A stretch of DNA of 64,000 bases from Kineococcus rhizosphaerae (GCF_003002055.1 NZ_PVZF01000005.1:62001-126000); one strand, 5' to 3'. Counted from the stretch's first letter, positions 40,849-50,632 are shown. The notes: generated by a model not told the origin, from the letters alone. A program made the numbers and translations.

Positions 40849-40953
40849 CGCGACGGTGGAGTCGTCGGACGTCCGGAGAGAGCGCCCTGCGTGCGAAGGC
40901 GAGGTCAGCGACCGCTCGGCGCGAACGGAGAGTCCGACGACTCCACCGTCGCG
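40849..40953 (-). repeat. long inverted repeat with 61-nt loop in the typA 3' region
   Basis: Perfect 22-bp arms (40849-40870 and 40932-40953) enclose 61 nt that can also fold locally (for example GGTC-AGC-GACC). It begins 53 nt after the typA stop. The 40720-41005 stretch has no convincing ORF. With the 40757-40797 hairpin it could define a structured 3' UTR or a small RNA released from typA mRNA. Confidence 0.55.
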
Positions 40954-41005
40954 CTGCCCGGCGACCGACCCAGCCCCGACGACGCGGAGCCCCGAAGGCG
41001 CAGCC

Positions 41006-42898
41006 TCAGCCCTTCTTGGCCTTCGACGCCGTCTTGCCCCGCTGGTTCGCGTCCAGCACGACCTTGCGGATGCGCACCGCCTCGGGCGTCACCTCGACGC
41101 ACTCGTCCTCGCGGCAGAACTCCAGGCACTGCTCCAGGGACAGGTGGCGCGGCGGGATGAGGCGCTCGAACTCGTCCGAGGTGGACGAGCGCATGTTGGT
41201 GAGCTTCTTCTCCTTGGTGATGTTGACGTCCATGTCGTCGGCGCGGGAGTTCTCCCCGACGATCATGCCCTCGTACACCTCGGCGGTCGGCTCGATGAAC
41301 ATCTGGCCGCGTTCCTGCAGGTTCGTCATGGCGAACGCGGTGGCCGCCCCGGCGCGGTCGGCCACGAGGGAGCCGGACTGGCGGGTGCGGATCTCGCCGG
41401 CCCAGTGGTCGTACTGCGCGAAGAGCGCGTGGGCGATGCCGGTGCCGCGGGTGTCGGTGAGGAACTCGGTCCGGAACCCGATGAGCCCGCGGGAGGGGAC
41501 GTAGAACTCCATGCGCACCCAGCCGGTGCCGTGGTTGGTCATGGTCTCCATGCGGCCCTTGCGGGCGGCCATCAGCTGGGTGATGGCACCGAGGAACTCC
41601 TCGGGGGAGTCGATGGTGAGGTTCTCGTACGGCTCGAGGGTCTTGCCGTTCTCGTCCTTGCGCAGCACGACCTGCGGCTTGCCGACGGTCAGCTCGTAGC
41701 CCTCGCGGCGCATCTGCTCGACGAGGATGGCCAAGGCCAGCTCACCGCGCCCCTGGACCTCCCACGCGTCGGGGCGGTCGGTCGGCACGATGCGCAGCGA
41801 GACGTTGCCGACGAGCTCGGACTCCAGGCGGTCCTTGACCAGGCGCGCGGTGACCTTCGAGCCCTTGACCCGCCCGGCCATGGGCGAGGTGTTCGTCCCG
41901 ATGACCATGGAGATGGCGGGCTCGTCGACCGTGATGAGGGGCAGCGGGCGCGGGTCCTCGGGGTCGGCCAGGGTCTCGCCGATGGTGATGTTCTCGATGC
42001 CGGCGACGGCGACGATGTCCCCGGGGCCGGCCTTCTCACCGGGCACGCGGGTGACGGCCTCGGTGACGAGCAGCTCGGTGATCTTGACGCGCTCGATGGT
42101 GCCGTCGTGCTTGCACCACGCCACCTGCTGGCCCTTGACGAGCTCGCCGGAGAAGATGCGCAGCAGCGCGAGGCGGCCCAGGAACGGCGAGGCGTCGAGG
42201 TTGGTGACGTGCGCCTGCAGCGGGGTCTCGGGGTCGTACGTCGGCGCGGGGATGGTGTCGAGGATCGTCTGGAACAGCGGGACGAGGTCCTCGGAGTCCG
42301 GCAGGCCGCCGTCGGCGGGCTGGGTCAGCGACGCGCGCCCGTTCTTGGCCGAGGCGTACACGACGGGGACCTCGAGCAGCTTGTCGGCGTCGATGCCCTC
42401 CACGTCGGCGGCGAGGTCGAGCAGCAGGTCGTAGGTCTCCTCCACGACGGCGGCGATGCGCGCGTCGGGGCGGTCGACCTTGTTGACGAGGATGACGACG
42501 GGCATGCCGGCGGCCAGGGCCTTGCGCAGCACGAAGCGCGTCTGCGGCAGCGGGCCCTCGGAGGCGTCGACGAGCAGGACGACGCCGTCGACCATGGACA
42601 GGCCGCGCTCGACCTCGCCACCGAAGTCGGCGTGGCCGGGGGTGTCGATGATGTTGATGGTCATGCCGCCCTCGGGAGCACCGGGGCCGGAGTACCGGAC
42701 CGAGGTGTTCTTCGCGAGGATGGTGATGCCCTTCTCGCGTTCGAGGTCGCCGGAGTCCATGACGCGCTCGTTGACGTCGGCGTTGGCGCGGAAGGCGCCG
42801 GACTGCCAGAGCATCGCGTCGACGAGCGTCGTCTTGCCGTGGTCGACGTGGGCGACGATCGCGACGTTGCGCAGGTCTTCGCGGGTGCTCAAGGGCAT
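41006..42898 (-). CDS. typA: translational GTPase TypA/BipA
   Basis: 630 residues. G1 is AHVDHGKT (about 16-23), G2 lies in [13 protein letters not shown]3 is DTPGHADF, G4 is NKVDRPD. EF-G-like domains II, III and V follow, ending with the BipA-specific C-terminal domain and a Lys-rich tail ([10 protein letters not shown]). TypA binds the 70S ribosome near the A site and helps 50S assembly and stress or low-temperature growth. The ATG at 42898 is the natural start before [17 protein letters not shown] on the minus strand near 42990 is a weak -10 candidate. Confidence 0.95.
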   Translation of the reverse strand: MPLSTREDLRNVAIVAHVDHGKTTLVDAMLWQSGAFRANADVNERVMDSGDLEREKGITILAKNTSVRYSGPGAPEGGMTINIIDTPGHADFGGEVERGLSMVDGVVLLVDASEGPLPQTRFVLRKALAAGMPVVILVNKVDRPDARIAAVVEETYDLLLDLAADVEGIDADKLLEVPVVYASAKNGRASLTQPADGGLPDSEDLVPLFQTILDTIPAPTYDPETPLQAHVTNLDASPFLGRLALLRIFSGELVKGQQVAWCKHDGTIERVKITELLVTEAVTRVPGEKAGPGDIVAVAGIENITIGETLADPEDPRPLPLITVDEPAISMVIGTNTSPMAGRVKGSKVTARLVKDRLESELVGNVSLRIVPTDRPDAWEVQGRGELALAILVEQMRREGYELTVGKPQVVLRKDENGKTLEPYENLTIDSPEEFLGAITQLMAARKGRMETMTNHGTGWVRMEFYVPSRGLIGFRTEFLTDTRGTGIAHALFAQYDHWAGEIRTRQSGSLVADRAGAATAFAMTNLQERGQMFIEPTAEVYEGMIVGENSRADDMDVNITKEKKLTNMRSSTSDEFERLIPPRHLSLEQCLEFCREDECVEVTPEAVRIRKVVLDANQRGKTASKAKKG

Positions 42899-43137
42899 GG
42901 GGTTTCTCGATCCGCTCTTCGAAGTCTCGACGTGTCCGGACCCCCGCGCGCGCACGAGCGAGCAGGCCGGTCGGGAGGGTTGACACCCCAGTCTATCCGC
43001 GCCTGGGCCACCCCTGGCGGCCCAGCGCCGCGTGAGGGCACAAGCACCCGCCTGACCTGCGGCGATGCCCTCGAGATGGCTCGTCGTGACCACCGCTGGT
43101 TGGCCCGGACTAGTCATTCCGTGCCACCCTCGGCGCC

Positions 43138-44790
43138 ATGTCCGCACCGCCTGAGCACCGATCCGACACGTCTGCGACCCCTTCCTCACCCCCCTCCCCC
43201 GCCCGTCCCCCGGTCGACCGCCGGACGTTCGCGGTCGCCGCGGGCGTGGTCATCCTCTTCCTCCTCGTGGGGGCCGTGTGGCCCACCCAGCTGAAGGCCG
43301 GCGCGGACGCCGTCCTCGAGGTGGTCGTGCAGGACTTCGGCTGGGCCTTCGTGCTCGGCGCGACCGGTTTCGTCGTCCTGGCCCTCGTCCTGGCCTTCAG
43401 CCGCTACGGCCGCATCCGCCTGGGCCGCGACGAGGACCGGCCCGAGCACTCGCGGGCGTCCTGGGTCGCGATGATGTTCTCCGCCGGGATGGGCATCGGC
43501 CTGATGTTCTACGGGGTCACCGAACCCGTCACGCACCTCATGACGGTCCCGCAGGGCGACGCCGAGCCCGGGTCGCAGGCGGCGGCGCGCGAGGCGATGG
43601 ACTACTCGCTGTTCCACTGGGGCCTGCACCCGTGGGCGATCTACGCCGTCGTCGGCCTGGCGCTGGCGTACTCCAGCTACCGCAAGGAGCGCGCGGGCGG
43701 CTTCTCGGCCGCGTTCGCCCCGCTGCTGCGCGGTCGCCGCGGCCGGGGCGCCGCCCGGGTCATCGACGTCTTCGCGATCTTCGCGACGCTCTTCGGGTCG
43801 GCCGTGAGCCTGGGCTTGGGCGCGGCGCAGATGAACGGGGGCTTGACCGAGGTCTTCGGCGTGCCCAACTCGACGACCGTGAAGGTCGCGATCATCGCCG
43901 TCCTGACCGTCTGCTTCGTCGTCTCGGCGATCAGCGGGATCGAGCGCGGCATCAAGTGGCTGTCGAACACCAACATGGTGCTGGCCCTGGCGCTGCTGTT
44001 CTTCCTGTTCGTCGTGGGACCGACGGTCTTCGTGCTGGACCTGGTGCCCGCCTCGCTGGGCAACTACCTCACCGCCCTGCCGCACATGGCCACGCGCACG
44101 GGCGCCTTCGGCGGCACCGACTGGCTGAGCGCCTGGACGCTCTTCTACTGGGCGTGGTGGGTCTCGTGGACGCCGTTCGTGGGCGCCTTCCTGGCCAAGA
44201 TCTCCAAGGGCCGGACCATCCGCGAGTTCGTCATCGGCGTGATGCTCGTCCCCACGGCCGTCAGCCTGGTGTGGTTCTCCGTCCTGGGCGGGGCCGCGAT
44301 CGACCTGCAGCGCAGGTTCGTGGAGGGCACCGGCGGCGCCGACATCGCGGGCATCGCGGACCAGGAGTCGCAGATGTTCACGTTCCTCGACCAGTTCCCG
44401 TGGGCGGGGTTCACGTCCGTCCTGGTCGTCGTGCTCGTCGCGATCTTCTTCGTCTCCGGGGCCGACGCGTCGAGCATCGTCATGGGCTCGCTGAGCTCCT
44501 ACGGCGTCGACGAGCCGCAGAAGTGGCTGACCGCGGTGTGGGGGGCCCTGATGGGGCTGGTCGCCATCGTGCTGTTCTTCGCCGGTGGCCTGGAGGCGTT
44601 GCAGGACATCACCATCATCGCCGCGGCACCGTTCCTCGTCCTCATGGTCGTGATGGCCGTCGCGCTGGTGAAGGACCTGGTGCGCGACCCGGCGGTGACC
44701 ACCCAGAAGCGGCGCAGCGGCGACCGCCGGGACCCGCGGGTCACGGCCATCGACCACGATTGGGCGAGCCCCGTCCGTTCCGAGGACTGA
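43138..44790 (+). CDS. BCCT-family betaine/choline/carnitine transporter
   Basis: 550 residues with twelve predicted membrane helices after a Pro/Ser-rich cytoplasmic N-terminus (1-30). The sodium/substrate signature [14 protein letters not shown] (about 118-131) and the aromatic-box helix [20 protein letters not shown] (about 338-357) followed by [10 protein letters not shown] are intact. The Gly-rich G-M-G-I-G form indicates Na+ coupling, as in BetP. It probably imports compatible solutes such as glycine betaine. The basic C-terminal tail could be an osmosensor, as in BetP. It is monocistronic; the 239-bp upstream gap contains a TTGACA with no well-placed -10. Confidence 0.92.
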   Translation: MSAPPEHRSDTSATPSSPPSPARPPVDRRTFAVAAGVVILFLLVGAVWPTQLKAGADAVLEVVVQDFGWAFVLGATGFVVLALVLAFSRYGRIRLGRDEDRPEHSRASWVAMMFSAGMGIGLMFYGVTEPVTHLMTVPQGDAEPGSQAAAREAMDYSLFHWGLHPWAIYAVVGLALAYSSYRKERAGGFSAAFAPLLRGRRGRGAARVIDVFAIFATLFGSAVSLGLGAAQMNGGLTEVFGVPNSTTVKVAIIAVLTVCFVVSAISGIERGIKWLSNTNMVLALALLFFLFVVGPTVFVLDLVPASLGNYLTALPHMATRTGAFGGTDWLSAWTLFYWAWWVSWTPFVGAFLAKISKGRTIREFVIGVMLVPTAVSLVWFSVLGGAAIDLQRRFVEGTGGADIAGIADQESQMFTFLDQFPWAGFTSVLVVVLVAIFFVSGADASSIVMGSLSSYGVDEPQKWLTAVWGALMGLVAIVLFFAGGLEALQDITIIAAAPFLVLMVVMAVALVKDLVRDPAVTTQKRRSGDRRDPRVTAIDHDWASPVRSED

Positions 44791-44807
44791 CCCCCGGGGT
44801 GGTGGCT

Positions 44808-44836
44808 CGTGGTCCGGCGCTGCGCGCCGGACCACG
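44808..44836. terminator. bidirectional terminator between BCCT and NUDIX genes
   Basis: Perfect 13-bp stem (44808-44820 and 44824-44836) with a TGC loop, between two convergent units. Confidence 0.8.
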
Positions 44837-44855
44837 ACGCCCACCCACCGGCCCG

Positions 44856-45251
44856 CTACGCCCGCTCGAGGGCGGCGATGAGGGCGACGTCGCCGGGCAG
44901 CCAGTCGACGCTGCCCCACTGCCCGCGCGGCAGCCACCGCAGCTCGTCGTGGTCCTCCAGCGGGGCCGGCTCGCCGTCCACGACGGCCCACCAGACGCGC
45001 ATCCGCAGCGCGGGCGTCAGCGGCCACGCCCCGTCGGGGTGCACGACCTCGGCGCCGAGCCGGGCCGTGACGCCGAGCTCCTCGCGCAGCTCCCGGTGCA
45101 GGGCCTCGACGGGGGTCTCGCCCGCCTCGACCTTGCCGCCGGGCAGCTCCCACTTGCCCGCCAGGGCCGGCGGGGCGCTGCGGCGGGCGGCCAGCAACCG
45201 CGTCGGCGCGTCGAGCGCGTCGACGATGGCGGCCCCCACGACGAGCCTCAC
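44856..45251 (-). CDS. MutT-type NUDIX hydrolase
   Basis: 131 residues. The Nudix box is complete: GKVEAGETPVEALHRELREE followed by LGV, giving Gx5Ex7REUxEExGU at about 39-61. KWELPGGKVE preceding it and a VWWAVVDGEP strand after it fit the short 8-oxo-dGTP/CTP pyrophosphohydrolase group. It probably cleans damaged nucleotides; substrate is not determined. GTG 45251 overlaps the DUF305 stop as GTGA, so it is the last gene of a three-gene unit. Confidence 0.88.
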   Translation of the reverse strand: MRLVVGAAIVDALDAPTRLLAARRSAPPALAGKWELPGGKVEAGETPVEALHRELREELGVTARLGAEVVHPDGAWPLTPALRMRVWWAVVDGEPAPLEDHDELRWLPRGQWGSVDWLPGDVALIAALERA

Positions 45252-45889
45252 GAGGCCGCCAGGGGCTGCGCGCCGCGGGCGGTGAGGTAGTCGGTGAGGA
45301 GCTGGGACTCGGCCCGCTGGCTGTTCACGATGGCCGTGGCGAGGGCGCGGACCTCGCTGGTCGTGGCGTGCTCGGCGCCGAACTGCGCCATCTCGATCCC
45401 TCCGGCGTGGTGGCGCAGCATGAGCTGCAGGAAGTCGACCTCGAAGGTCTGCCCGGTCTCGCCGTTCAGCCGGGCGATCTCGGCGGGGGTCGCCATGCCG
45501 GGCATGACGCGGCCCTGGGCCTGCTCGACCTCGTGGCGGGCGTGCAGGTCGGTCCCGGCCATCCAGGCCATCACGGGGGTCCCGGCCGAGGACACGGGCT
45601 GCCCCCAGGACTGCAGGAGCTGCTGCATGCGGCCCAGCTGGTTGCCCTGGGTGGAGGCGATGTCGACGGCGAGCTGACGGACCTCGGCGCTGGGGGCGGT
45701 CTGGATCGCCGTGTAGGCCATGGACACCGCCTGGGCGTGGTGGGTCGCCATGTCGCGGGAGAACCCGACGTCGACGGAGTTGGCGCCCGGGGCGGTGGGC
45801 AGGGCGCGGCCGGCGAGGACGCCGAGCACGAGCGCGAGCAGCAACCCCACCACGGCGAGCAGCACCTGCCGGGCCGTGAGCGCGCGCAT
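45248..45889 (-). CDS. DUF305 family exported His/Met-rich protein
   Basis: 213 residues. An N-terminal membrane helix (about 8-28) acts as a signal anchor. The DUF305 ferritin-like helices hold DVGFSRDMATHHAQAVSMA (about 40-58) and FLQLMLRHHAGGIEMAQFG, with paired His and Met clusters of a copper-binding kind. ATG 45889 shares a base with the DUF3105 stop (TGATG). Metal scavenging or copper handling outside the membrane is the likely role of the pair; this is inferred from family residues. Confidence 0.87.
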   Translation of the reverse strand: MRALTARQVLLAVVGLLLALVLGVLAGRALPTAPGANSVDVGFSRDMATHHAQAVSMAYTAIQTAPSAEVRQLAVDIASTQGNQLGRMQQLLQSWGQPVSSAGTPVMAWMAGTDLHARHEVEQAQGRVMPGMATPAEIARLNGETGQTFEVDFLQLMLRHHAGGIEMAQFGAEHATTSEVRALATAIVNSQRAESQLLTDYLTARGAQPLAAS

Positions 45890-46512
45890 CAGCCGGTCGG
45901 CGTCCCGGTGCCGTTGGAGCACAGTGCGCCGGGCTCGGGCGTCTGGGCACCCTGCACGTACTTTTCGAGGAAGGCGTCGACGCGCGGGTCGTCGGCCTTC
46001 TCGATCTTCAGCTGGTGGTTCCAGGCCGACAGGACGATGGGCGAGGGCAGACCCTCGTAGGGCGACAGGACGGTGTACGTCTCCCCCGCGACGTCCTCCT
46101 TCAGCCGGTCCACCTCGGAGGCCGCGAGGTCGGGCCGGTAGGTGATCCAGACGGCGCCGTGCTCCATGCTGTGGACGGCGTTCTCGTTCGGGACGGGCGC
46201 GTCGTAGACGCCGCAGTTCAGCCAGACGGGGTTGTGCGGCCCCCCGACCGGCGGGTTCTCCTCGTACGTCTGCGGTTCGGTGCTGTGCTGGCTGCCGACG
46301 TAGTCGTACGTCTGGACGGCCGCCAGGGACGGCGGCGCGGGCCGGTTGAGGAAGACGGCCGCGACGGTGCCGGCGACGGCGAGCACGACGACGGTCGGGA
46401 TCGCGACGAGCAGCGCGACCCGGCGGCGCCCGCGGGCCTTCTCGGCCTGCTGCATGGCGAGGACGCGCGCGGCCCGGTCCTGCCGCGCGGCGCTCGGGTC
46501 CTTCTCGGCCAC
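45889..46512 (-). CDS. DUF3105 family single-pass membrane protein
   Basis: 207 residues from GTG 46512, which has GGGAGAGAAC just upstream; earlier starts would add a charged leader. A basic cytoplasmic segment (1-30) and a membrane helix (about 33-55) precede the outer DUF3105 domain, containing PPVGGPHNPVWLNCGVYDAP, then ENAVHSMEHGAVWITY and a C-terminal Cys (ALCSNG). The His/Met/Cys pattern suggests metal binding and one disulphide. Co-translation with DUF305 supports a joint metal-related function. No biochemistry is known to me. Confidence 0.87.
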   Translation of the reverse strand: MAEKDPSAARQDRAARVLAMQQAEKARGRRRVALLVAIPTVVVLAVAGTVAAVFLNRPAPPSLAAVQTYDYVGSQHSTEPQTYEENPPVGGPHNPVWLNCGVYDAPVPNENAVHSMEHGAVWITYRPDLAASEVDRLKEDVAGETYTVLSPYEGLPSPIVLSAWNHQLKIEKADDPRVDAFLEKYVQGAQTPEPGALCSNGTGTPTG

Positions 46513-46593
46513 GTTCTCTCCCGTCGTGGTGGCGCCGCCACGGCGGGTGTGGCGATCTCTCCTGGACTGCAACGGTGCGGCCCGCGGGGTGGT

Positions 46594-46621
46594 TCACCCG
46601 GCGGCGACACGCGCCGGGTGA
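46594..46621 (-). terminator. hairpin terminator of the small membrane protein gene
   Basis: 10-bp arms (46594-46603 and 46612-46621) with an 8-nt loop, 7 nt after the stop at 46628. It also insulates the DUF3105 promoter region. Confidence 0.6.
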
Positions 46622-46627
46622 GTCACG

Positions 46628-46786
46628 TCACAGGCCCTGGCGGCGGGCCTCCTCGCGGGCACGGCGGGCCCGGTCCCCGTGGTCGTACCGGGCGACGGCA
46701 GCGACCCGGTGGCGGGGGCTGGTGCGCCAGATGACGACGGCGATCCCGGCGGCGACGGCGAGAACGACGAGTGCGATGAACTGCAT
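46628..46786 (-). CDS. small single-pass membrane protein, unrecognised
   Basis: 52 residues: MQFIALVVLAVAAGIAVVIW forms a membrane helix (about 2-20), followed by a strongly basic soluble tail with RYDHGDRARRAREEARR. The ATG at 46786 has only a weak GGTGATCGG upstream. The reading is supported by a typical signal-anchor composition and a hairpin right after the stop. I do not recognise a family. A chance ORF is possible given the GC content. Confidence 0.5.
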   Translation of the reverse strand: MQFIALVVLAVAAGIAVVIWRTSPRHRVAAVARYDHGDRARRAREEARRQGL

Positions 46787-46893
46787 CCGATCACCGTAGA
46801 CCCCGGACCGCCTGCGAGACAGCCCCTCGGCCTGCTTCCGAGGGACTTCCCACCTCCGGCCCAGCGGCGTGGGAGGCCCCCCGGGCGCCGGCC

Positions 46894-48624
46894 TCAGGCC
46901 CCGAGCTGGATGCTCCCGCCGGGGATGGCCTCGAGCAGGGCCTTGGTGTACTCCTGCTGCGGGCTGGTGAAGACCTCGTCGACGCTGGCGTGCTCGACGA
47001 GCCTGCCCCGCTGCATGACCACGACGTCGTCGGCGATCTCCCGCACGACGGCGAGGTCGTGCGTGATGAACAGGTAGGTCAGCCCCAGCTCGGCCTGCAG
47101 GTCGTTGAGCAGGTGCAGGATCTGGCCCTGCACGAGCACGTCGAGGGCCGAGACGGCCTCGTCGCACACGACGACCTCGGGCTGCAGGGCCAGGGCGCGG
47201 GCGATGGCGACGCGCTGGCGCTGGCCGCCGGACAGCTCGTTGGGGTAGCGCCGCAGCGAGCTCTGCGGCAGGGAGACCTTGTCCAGCAGGTCGCGCACGC
47301 GGGCCTCGCGGCTCTTGGCGTCCCCGACCCGGTGCACCCGCAGCGGCTCCTCGATGGAGGAGAAGATGCTCCAGCTCGGGTCCAGCGAGCCGTAGGGGTT
47401 CTGGAAGATGGGCTGGACGCGGCGCCGGAAGGCGAACTGCTGCTTGCGGTCCAGGGTCGTGATGTCGACCCCGTCGAAGAGCACCTCCCCCGAGGTGGCC
47501 GGCAGCAGGTTCAGCACCATCTGCGCGACCGTGGACTTGCCCGAGCCGGACTCGCCGACGACGGCCAGGGTGGTGCCGCGGCGCACCGAGAAGTTCACGC
47601 CGTCGACCGCGAGGAGCTTCTCGCCGCGGGGACCGGCGCCGCGGATCGTGAACTCCTTGGTGAGGTTCCTGACCTCGATGACGTCGGCGGTCACCTGGTC
47701 GGGGACGGTCACCGGCGTCTGGGCCGCGACGATCTCGTGGGCCTGCTCGGCCCGGGCCTCGGCCTGCTCCACCACCTGCGCGCGGTGCTCGGACTGCATG
47801 CGCCGCGACGCCAGCGAGGGCGCCGCCGAGACGAGCCGCTGGGTGTAGGGGTGCTGCGGGGCCTGCAGGATCTGCAGCGCCGGGCCGGACTCGACGACCT
47901 GCCCCTTGTACATGACGACGAGGTGCTCGGCGCGCTCGGCGGCCAGCCCCAGGTCGTGCGTGATGAGCAGGACCGCCGTGCCCAGGTCGGAGGTCAGGGA
48001 GTCGAGGTGGTCCAGGATGCCCCGCTGGACGGTCACGTCCAGCGCGGAGGTCGGCTCGTCGGCGATGAGCAGGCGGGGGCGCGAGGCGAGCCCGATGCCG
48101 ATGAGGGCGCGCTGGCGCATGCCGCCGGAGAACTCGTGCGGGTACTGCTTGTACCGGCGGGCGGCGTCGCCGAGCCCGGCCTCCCCGAGGACCTCGATGG
48201 CGCGCTTCTTCGCCGCCGACCCGCGGGCGATGCCGTTGGCCTCGATGGCCTCCTTGACCTGGAACCCGATGTTCCACACGGGGTTCAGGTTCGACATCGG
48301 GTCCTGCGGGACCATGCCGATGTGCTTGCCGCGCAGGTTCACGTACTCGCGCCGGGAGGCGTGGGCGATGTCCCGGCCGTCGAACAGGACCTGCCCGCCG
48401 ACGACCTTGCCGGTGCCGGGCAGCAGGCCGATGACGGCCATCGCCGAGGTGGACTTGCCGGACCCGGACTCCCCCACGATGGCGACGGTCTGCCCGGGGT
48501 AGACCGTGAAGTTCGCCTTGCGGACGGCGTGCACCGCCCGGCCGCCGGAGGTGAAGTCGACCTCGAGGTCGCGCACCTGCAGGAGCGGCTTGGTCCGGTC
48601 GACGGTCGGCGTGAGCGGGCTCAT
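46894..48624 (-). CDS. fused double ABC ATPase of a peptide importer (OppD-OppF type)
   Basis: 576 residues with two complete ATPase domains. The first has Walker A GESGSGKS (51-58), signature FSGGMRQRA and Walker B LLIADEPTSALD. The second, after a linker near 285-325, has Walker A GESGSGKS (about 370), signature LSGGQRQRV and VVCDEAVSALD, in which the usual Pro-Thr is Ala-Val. A DppD-type C-terminal segment HPYTQRLVSAAP follows the first domain, characteristic of Opp/Dpp ATPases. ATG 48624 overlaps the permease stop as ATGA. It powers the permeases encoded next to it. Confidence 0.93.
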   Translation of the reverse strand: MSPLTPTVDRTKPLLQVRDLEVDFTSGGRAVHAVRKANFTVYPGQTVAIVGESGSGKSTSAMAVIGLLPGTGKVVGGQVLFDGRDIAHASRREYVNLRGKHIGMVPQDPMSNLNPVWNIGFQVKEAIEANGIARGSAAKKRAIEVLGEAGLGDAARRYKQYPHEFSGGMRQRALIGIGLASRPRLLIADEPTSALDVTVQRGILDHLDSLTSDLGTAVLLITHDLGLAAERAEHLVVMYKGQVVESGPALQILQAPQHPYTQRLVSAAPSLASRRMQSEHRAQVVEQAEARAEQAHEIVAAQTPVTVPDQVTADVIEVRNLTKEFTIRGAGPRGEKLLAVDGVNFSVRRGTTLAVVGESGSGKSTVAQMVLNLLPATSGEVLFDGVDITTLDRKQQFAFRRRVQPIFQNPYGSLDPSWSIFSSIEEPLRVHRVGDAKSREARVRDLLDKVSLPQSSLRRYPNELSGGQRQRVAIARALALQPEVVVCDEAVSALDVLVQGQILHLLNDLQAELGLTYLFITHDLAVVREIADDVVVMQRGRLVEHASVDEVFTSPQQEYTKALLEAIPGGSIQLGA

Positions 48625-49592
48625 CGGGTGCGGCCCTTCGGGTCGAGGGCGTCGCGCAGGGCGTCGCCGAGCATGAGGAACGACAGGACCGTCAGGGACA
48701 GCCCGAGCGAGGGCCACAGCAGGATCGCCGGGTCGGTGCGCAGGGTCGTGCGGGCCAGCGAGATGTCACCGCCCCAGGACACGATGTTCGGCGGGAGCCC
48801 GACGGACAGGAACGACAGCGTCGCCTCGGCCGCGATGAACGTCCCCAGCGAGATGGTGGCGACGACGATGACCGGCCCCAGGGCGTTCGGCACGACGTGC
48901 TTGACCAGGGTGCCCATCCGTGACAGGCCCAGGGACTTGGCGGCCGTCACGTACTCGGCCGTGCGCACCTGCAGCACGGCCCCGCGCATGATGCGCGCCA
49001 CCTGCGGCCAGCCGAACAGCGCCAGCGTCAGCGCCACGGTCCAGACGTTGCGGCTCTTGAGCATCTGCAGCAGGACGATCGCCCCGAGGATGAGCGGCAG
49101 CGCGAAGAAGATGTCCCCGACGCGCGACAGCACGGCGTCGAGCCATCCCCCGAAGAAGCCGGCCAGGGCCCCGACGACGCCGCCGACGACGACGACGAGC
49201 AGCGTCGTGAGGATCCCGACGCTCACCGAGGCGCGGGCCCCGTAGACCAGCCGGGCGTAGACGTCGGTGCCGGCCTTGGTGACGCCCAGGGGGTGGGCGT
49301 CGGAGGGACCGGCCAGCGAGGAGGCCAGGTCCACGAACCGGGGGTCGGTCGAGGTGAACCACGACGGGAAGACCGAGACCACGACGAGCGCGAGGATGAT
49401 CAGGCTCGGGACGATGAACAGCGGCCGCTTGCGCAGCTGGCGCCAGGCCTCGGTGAACAGCCCGCCGCTGGGCGCGGACTCGTCGACCGCGTCGACCGCG
49501 GCGAGCGGGGTCTCCTCCAGCGGGGCGACGAAGTGCTCCTGGCCGGGACGGACGGCGGTGCCGCCGGGCCTGCCCACGGTGTTCTCAGACAT
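48621..49592 (-). CDS. peptide ABC transporter permease, DppC/OppC-like
   Basis: 323 residues. A cytoplasmic N-terminus of about 55 (AVDAVDESAPSGG) and a first helix precede the BPD_transp_1 core with about five more helices. The EAA-loop sequence is EYVTAAKSLGLSRMGTLVKH (about 218-237). HPLGVTKAGTDVYARLVYG is the DppC marker. It overlaps the DppB-like gene by 8 bp and the ATPase gene by 4 bp. Confidence 0.92.
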   Translation of the reverse strand: MSENTVGRPGGTAVRPGQEHFVAPLEETPLAAVDAVDESAPSGGLFTEAWRQLRKRPLFIVPSLIILALVVVSVFPSWFTSTDPRFVDLASSLAGPSDAHPLGVTKAGTDVYARLVYGARASVSVGILTTLLVVVVGGVVGALAGFFGGWLDAVLSRVGDIFFALPLILGAIVLLQMLKSRNVWTVALTLALFGWPQVARIMRGAVLQVRTAEYVTAAKSLGLSRMGTLVKHVVPNALGPVIVVATISLGTFIAAEATLSFLSVGLPPNIVSWGGDISLARTTLRTDPAILLWPSLGLSLTVLSFLMLGDALRDALDPKGRTR

Positions 49593-50514
49593 AGCGGATC
49601 CTCGGGTCCAGGACGGCGTAGAGCAGGTCGACGACGAGGTTGGCGATCAGGTACACGAGCACCAGGATCGTCACGACCGACACGACGGTCGGGCCTTCCT
49701 GCCGGATGACGGACTGGTAGAGCAGGTTCCCCACCCCGGGGACGTTGAAGATGCCCTCGGTGACCACGGCCCCGCCCATGAGCGCGCCGAGGTCGGTCCC
49801 GAGGAAGGTGATGACGGGGATGAGGGAGTTGCGCAGGACGTGCACGGTCATGACCCGCGGGCGCGAGAGCCCCTTGGCCGTCGCGGTGCGCACGTGGTCG
49901 GCGGACAGGCCCTCGGCCACGGAGTTGCGGGTCAGGCGCAGGACGTAGGCGAACGACAGCGCCCCCAGCACCGCCCCGGGCAGGATCAGGTCGACCCAGG
50001 CCGGGTCACCGCCCACGGTGGCCCGGGCGATCCCCCACTTGATCCCGATGAAGTACTGCCCGACGAAGCCGAGCACGAACACCGGGATGCCGATGACGAC
50101 GAGGGACAGGAACAGGACGGTGGAGTCGAAGATCCCGCCGCGGCGCAGGCCGGCGAGGAAGCCGAAGACGATCCCGAACACGGCCTCGATGACCAGGGCG
50201 ACGATCGCCAGCTTGATCGTGACCGGGAAGGCCCGGGTGATCTGGCTGATCACGGGCTGGCCCGAGAACGAGGTCCCGAAGTCGAGCGTGAAGACGCCCT
50301 TGAGGAAGTACAGGTACTGGACGAAGAAGGGCTTGTCCAGGTGGTACTGCGCCCGCAGCAGCGCCAGGGCCGTCGGGCTGACGGGCTTGTCCCCGAACAG
50401 GGCCCGGATGGGGTCGCCGGGCAGCGCGAACACCAGGGCGTAGATGAGGAGCGTGGCTCCGAAGAAGACGGGCACCATCTGCAACAGACGGCGCCCGATG
50501 TACCAACCCATCAC
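49585..50514 (-). CDS. peptide ABC transporter permease, DppB/OppB-like
   Basis: 309 residues with six predicted helices. The N-terminus MMGWYIGRRLLQMVPVFFGA, the proline loop FALPGDPIRALFG and the LDFGTSFSGQPV segment are typical of DppB. The EAA loop reads DHVRTATAKGLSRPRVMTVH, and the C-terminus has the family VVDLLYAVLDPRIRYV. Starts at GTG 50514 or the next codon ATG 50511, both served by GAGGAGG. It is separated from the binding-protein gene by 127 bp with two hairpins. Confidence 0.93.
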   Translation of the reverse strand: MMGWYIGRRLLQMVPVFFGATLLIYALVFALPGDPIRALFGDKPVSPTALALLRAQYHLDKPFFVQYLYFLKGVFTLDFGTSFSGQPVISQITRAFPVTIKLAIVALVIEAVFGIVFGFLAGLRRGGIFDSTVLFLSLVVIGIPVFVLGFVGQYFIGIKWGIARATVGGDPAWVDLILPGAVLGALSFAYVLRLTRNSVAEGLSADHVRTATAKGLSRPRVMTVHVLRNSLIPVITFLGTDLGALMGGAVVTEGIFNVPGVGNLLYQSVIRQEGPTVVSVVTILVLVYLIANLVVDLLYAVLDPRIRYV

Positions 50515-50527
50515 GAGCCTCCTCGGG

Positions 50528-50551
50528 GGGACGGCCGTCGCTGGCCGTCCC
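50528..50551 (-). promoter_or_regulatory. intercistronic hairpin just upstream of the DppB-like gene
   Basis: Perfect 9-bp arms (50528-50536 and 50543-50551) with a 6-nt loop. Together with 50601-50632 it may lower downstream expression relative to the binding protein, or protect the oppA-like mRNA. Confidence 0.5.
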
Positions 50552-50600
50552 TGCTTTCAACGTCGGTGATCAGTGTCGCGCCCGTGCGTCCACGCGCGAA

Positions 50601-50632
50601 CGGGGGTGGGCCGGACCTCCGACCCACCCCCG
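50601..50632 (-). terminator. attenuating terminator after the peptide-binding protein gene
   Basis: Perfect 10-bp arms CGGGGGTGGG and CCCACCCCCG (50601-50610 and 50623-50632), 9 nt past the stop. It probably gives partial termination, letting the binding protein exceed the permeases. Confidence 0.6.

Noticed and set aside
40849-40953. Simple intrinsic terminator
   Set aside because: A 61-nt loop is far too long for an intrinsic terminator; a proper one follows at 40757-40797.
42981-42990. Consensus TTGACA as the -35 of the BCCT transporter
   Set aside because: No -10-like hexamer lies 16-19 bp downstream, and it is over 140 bp from the start codon.
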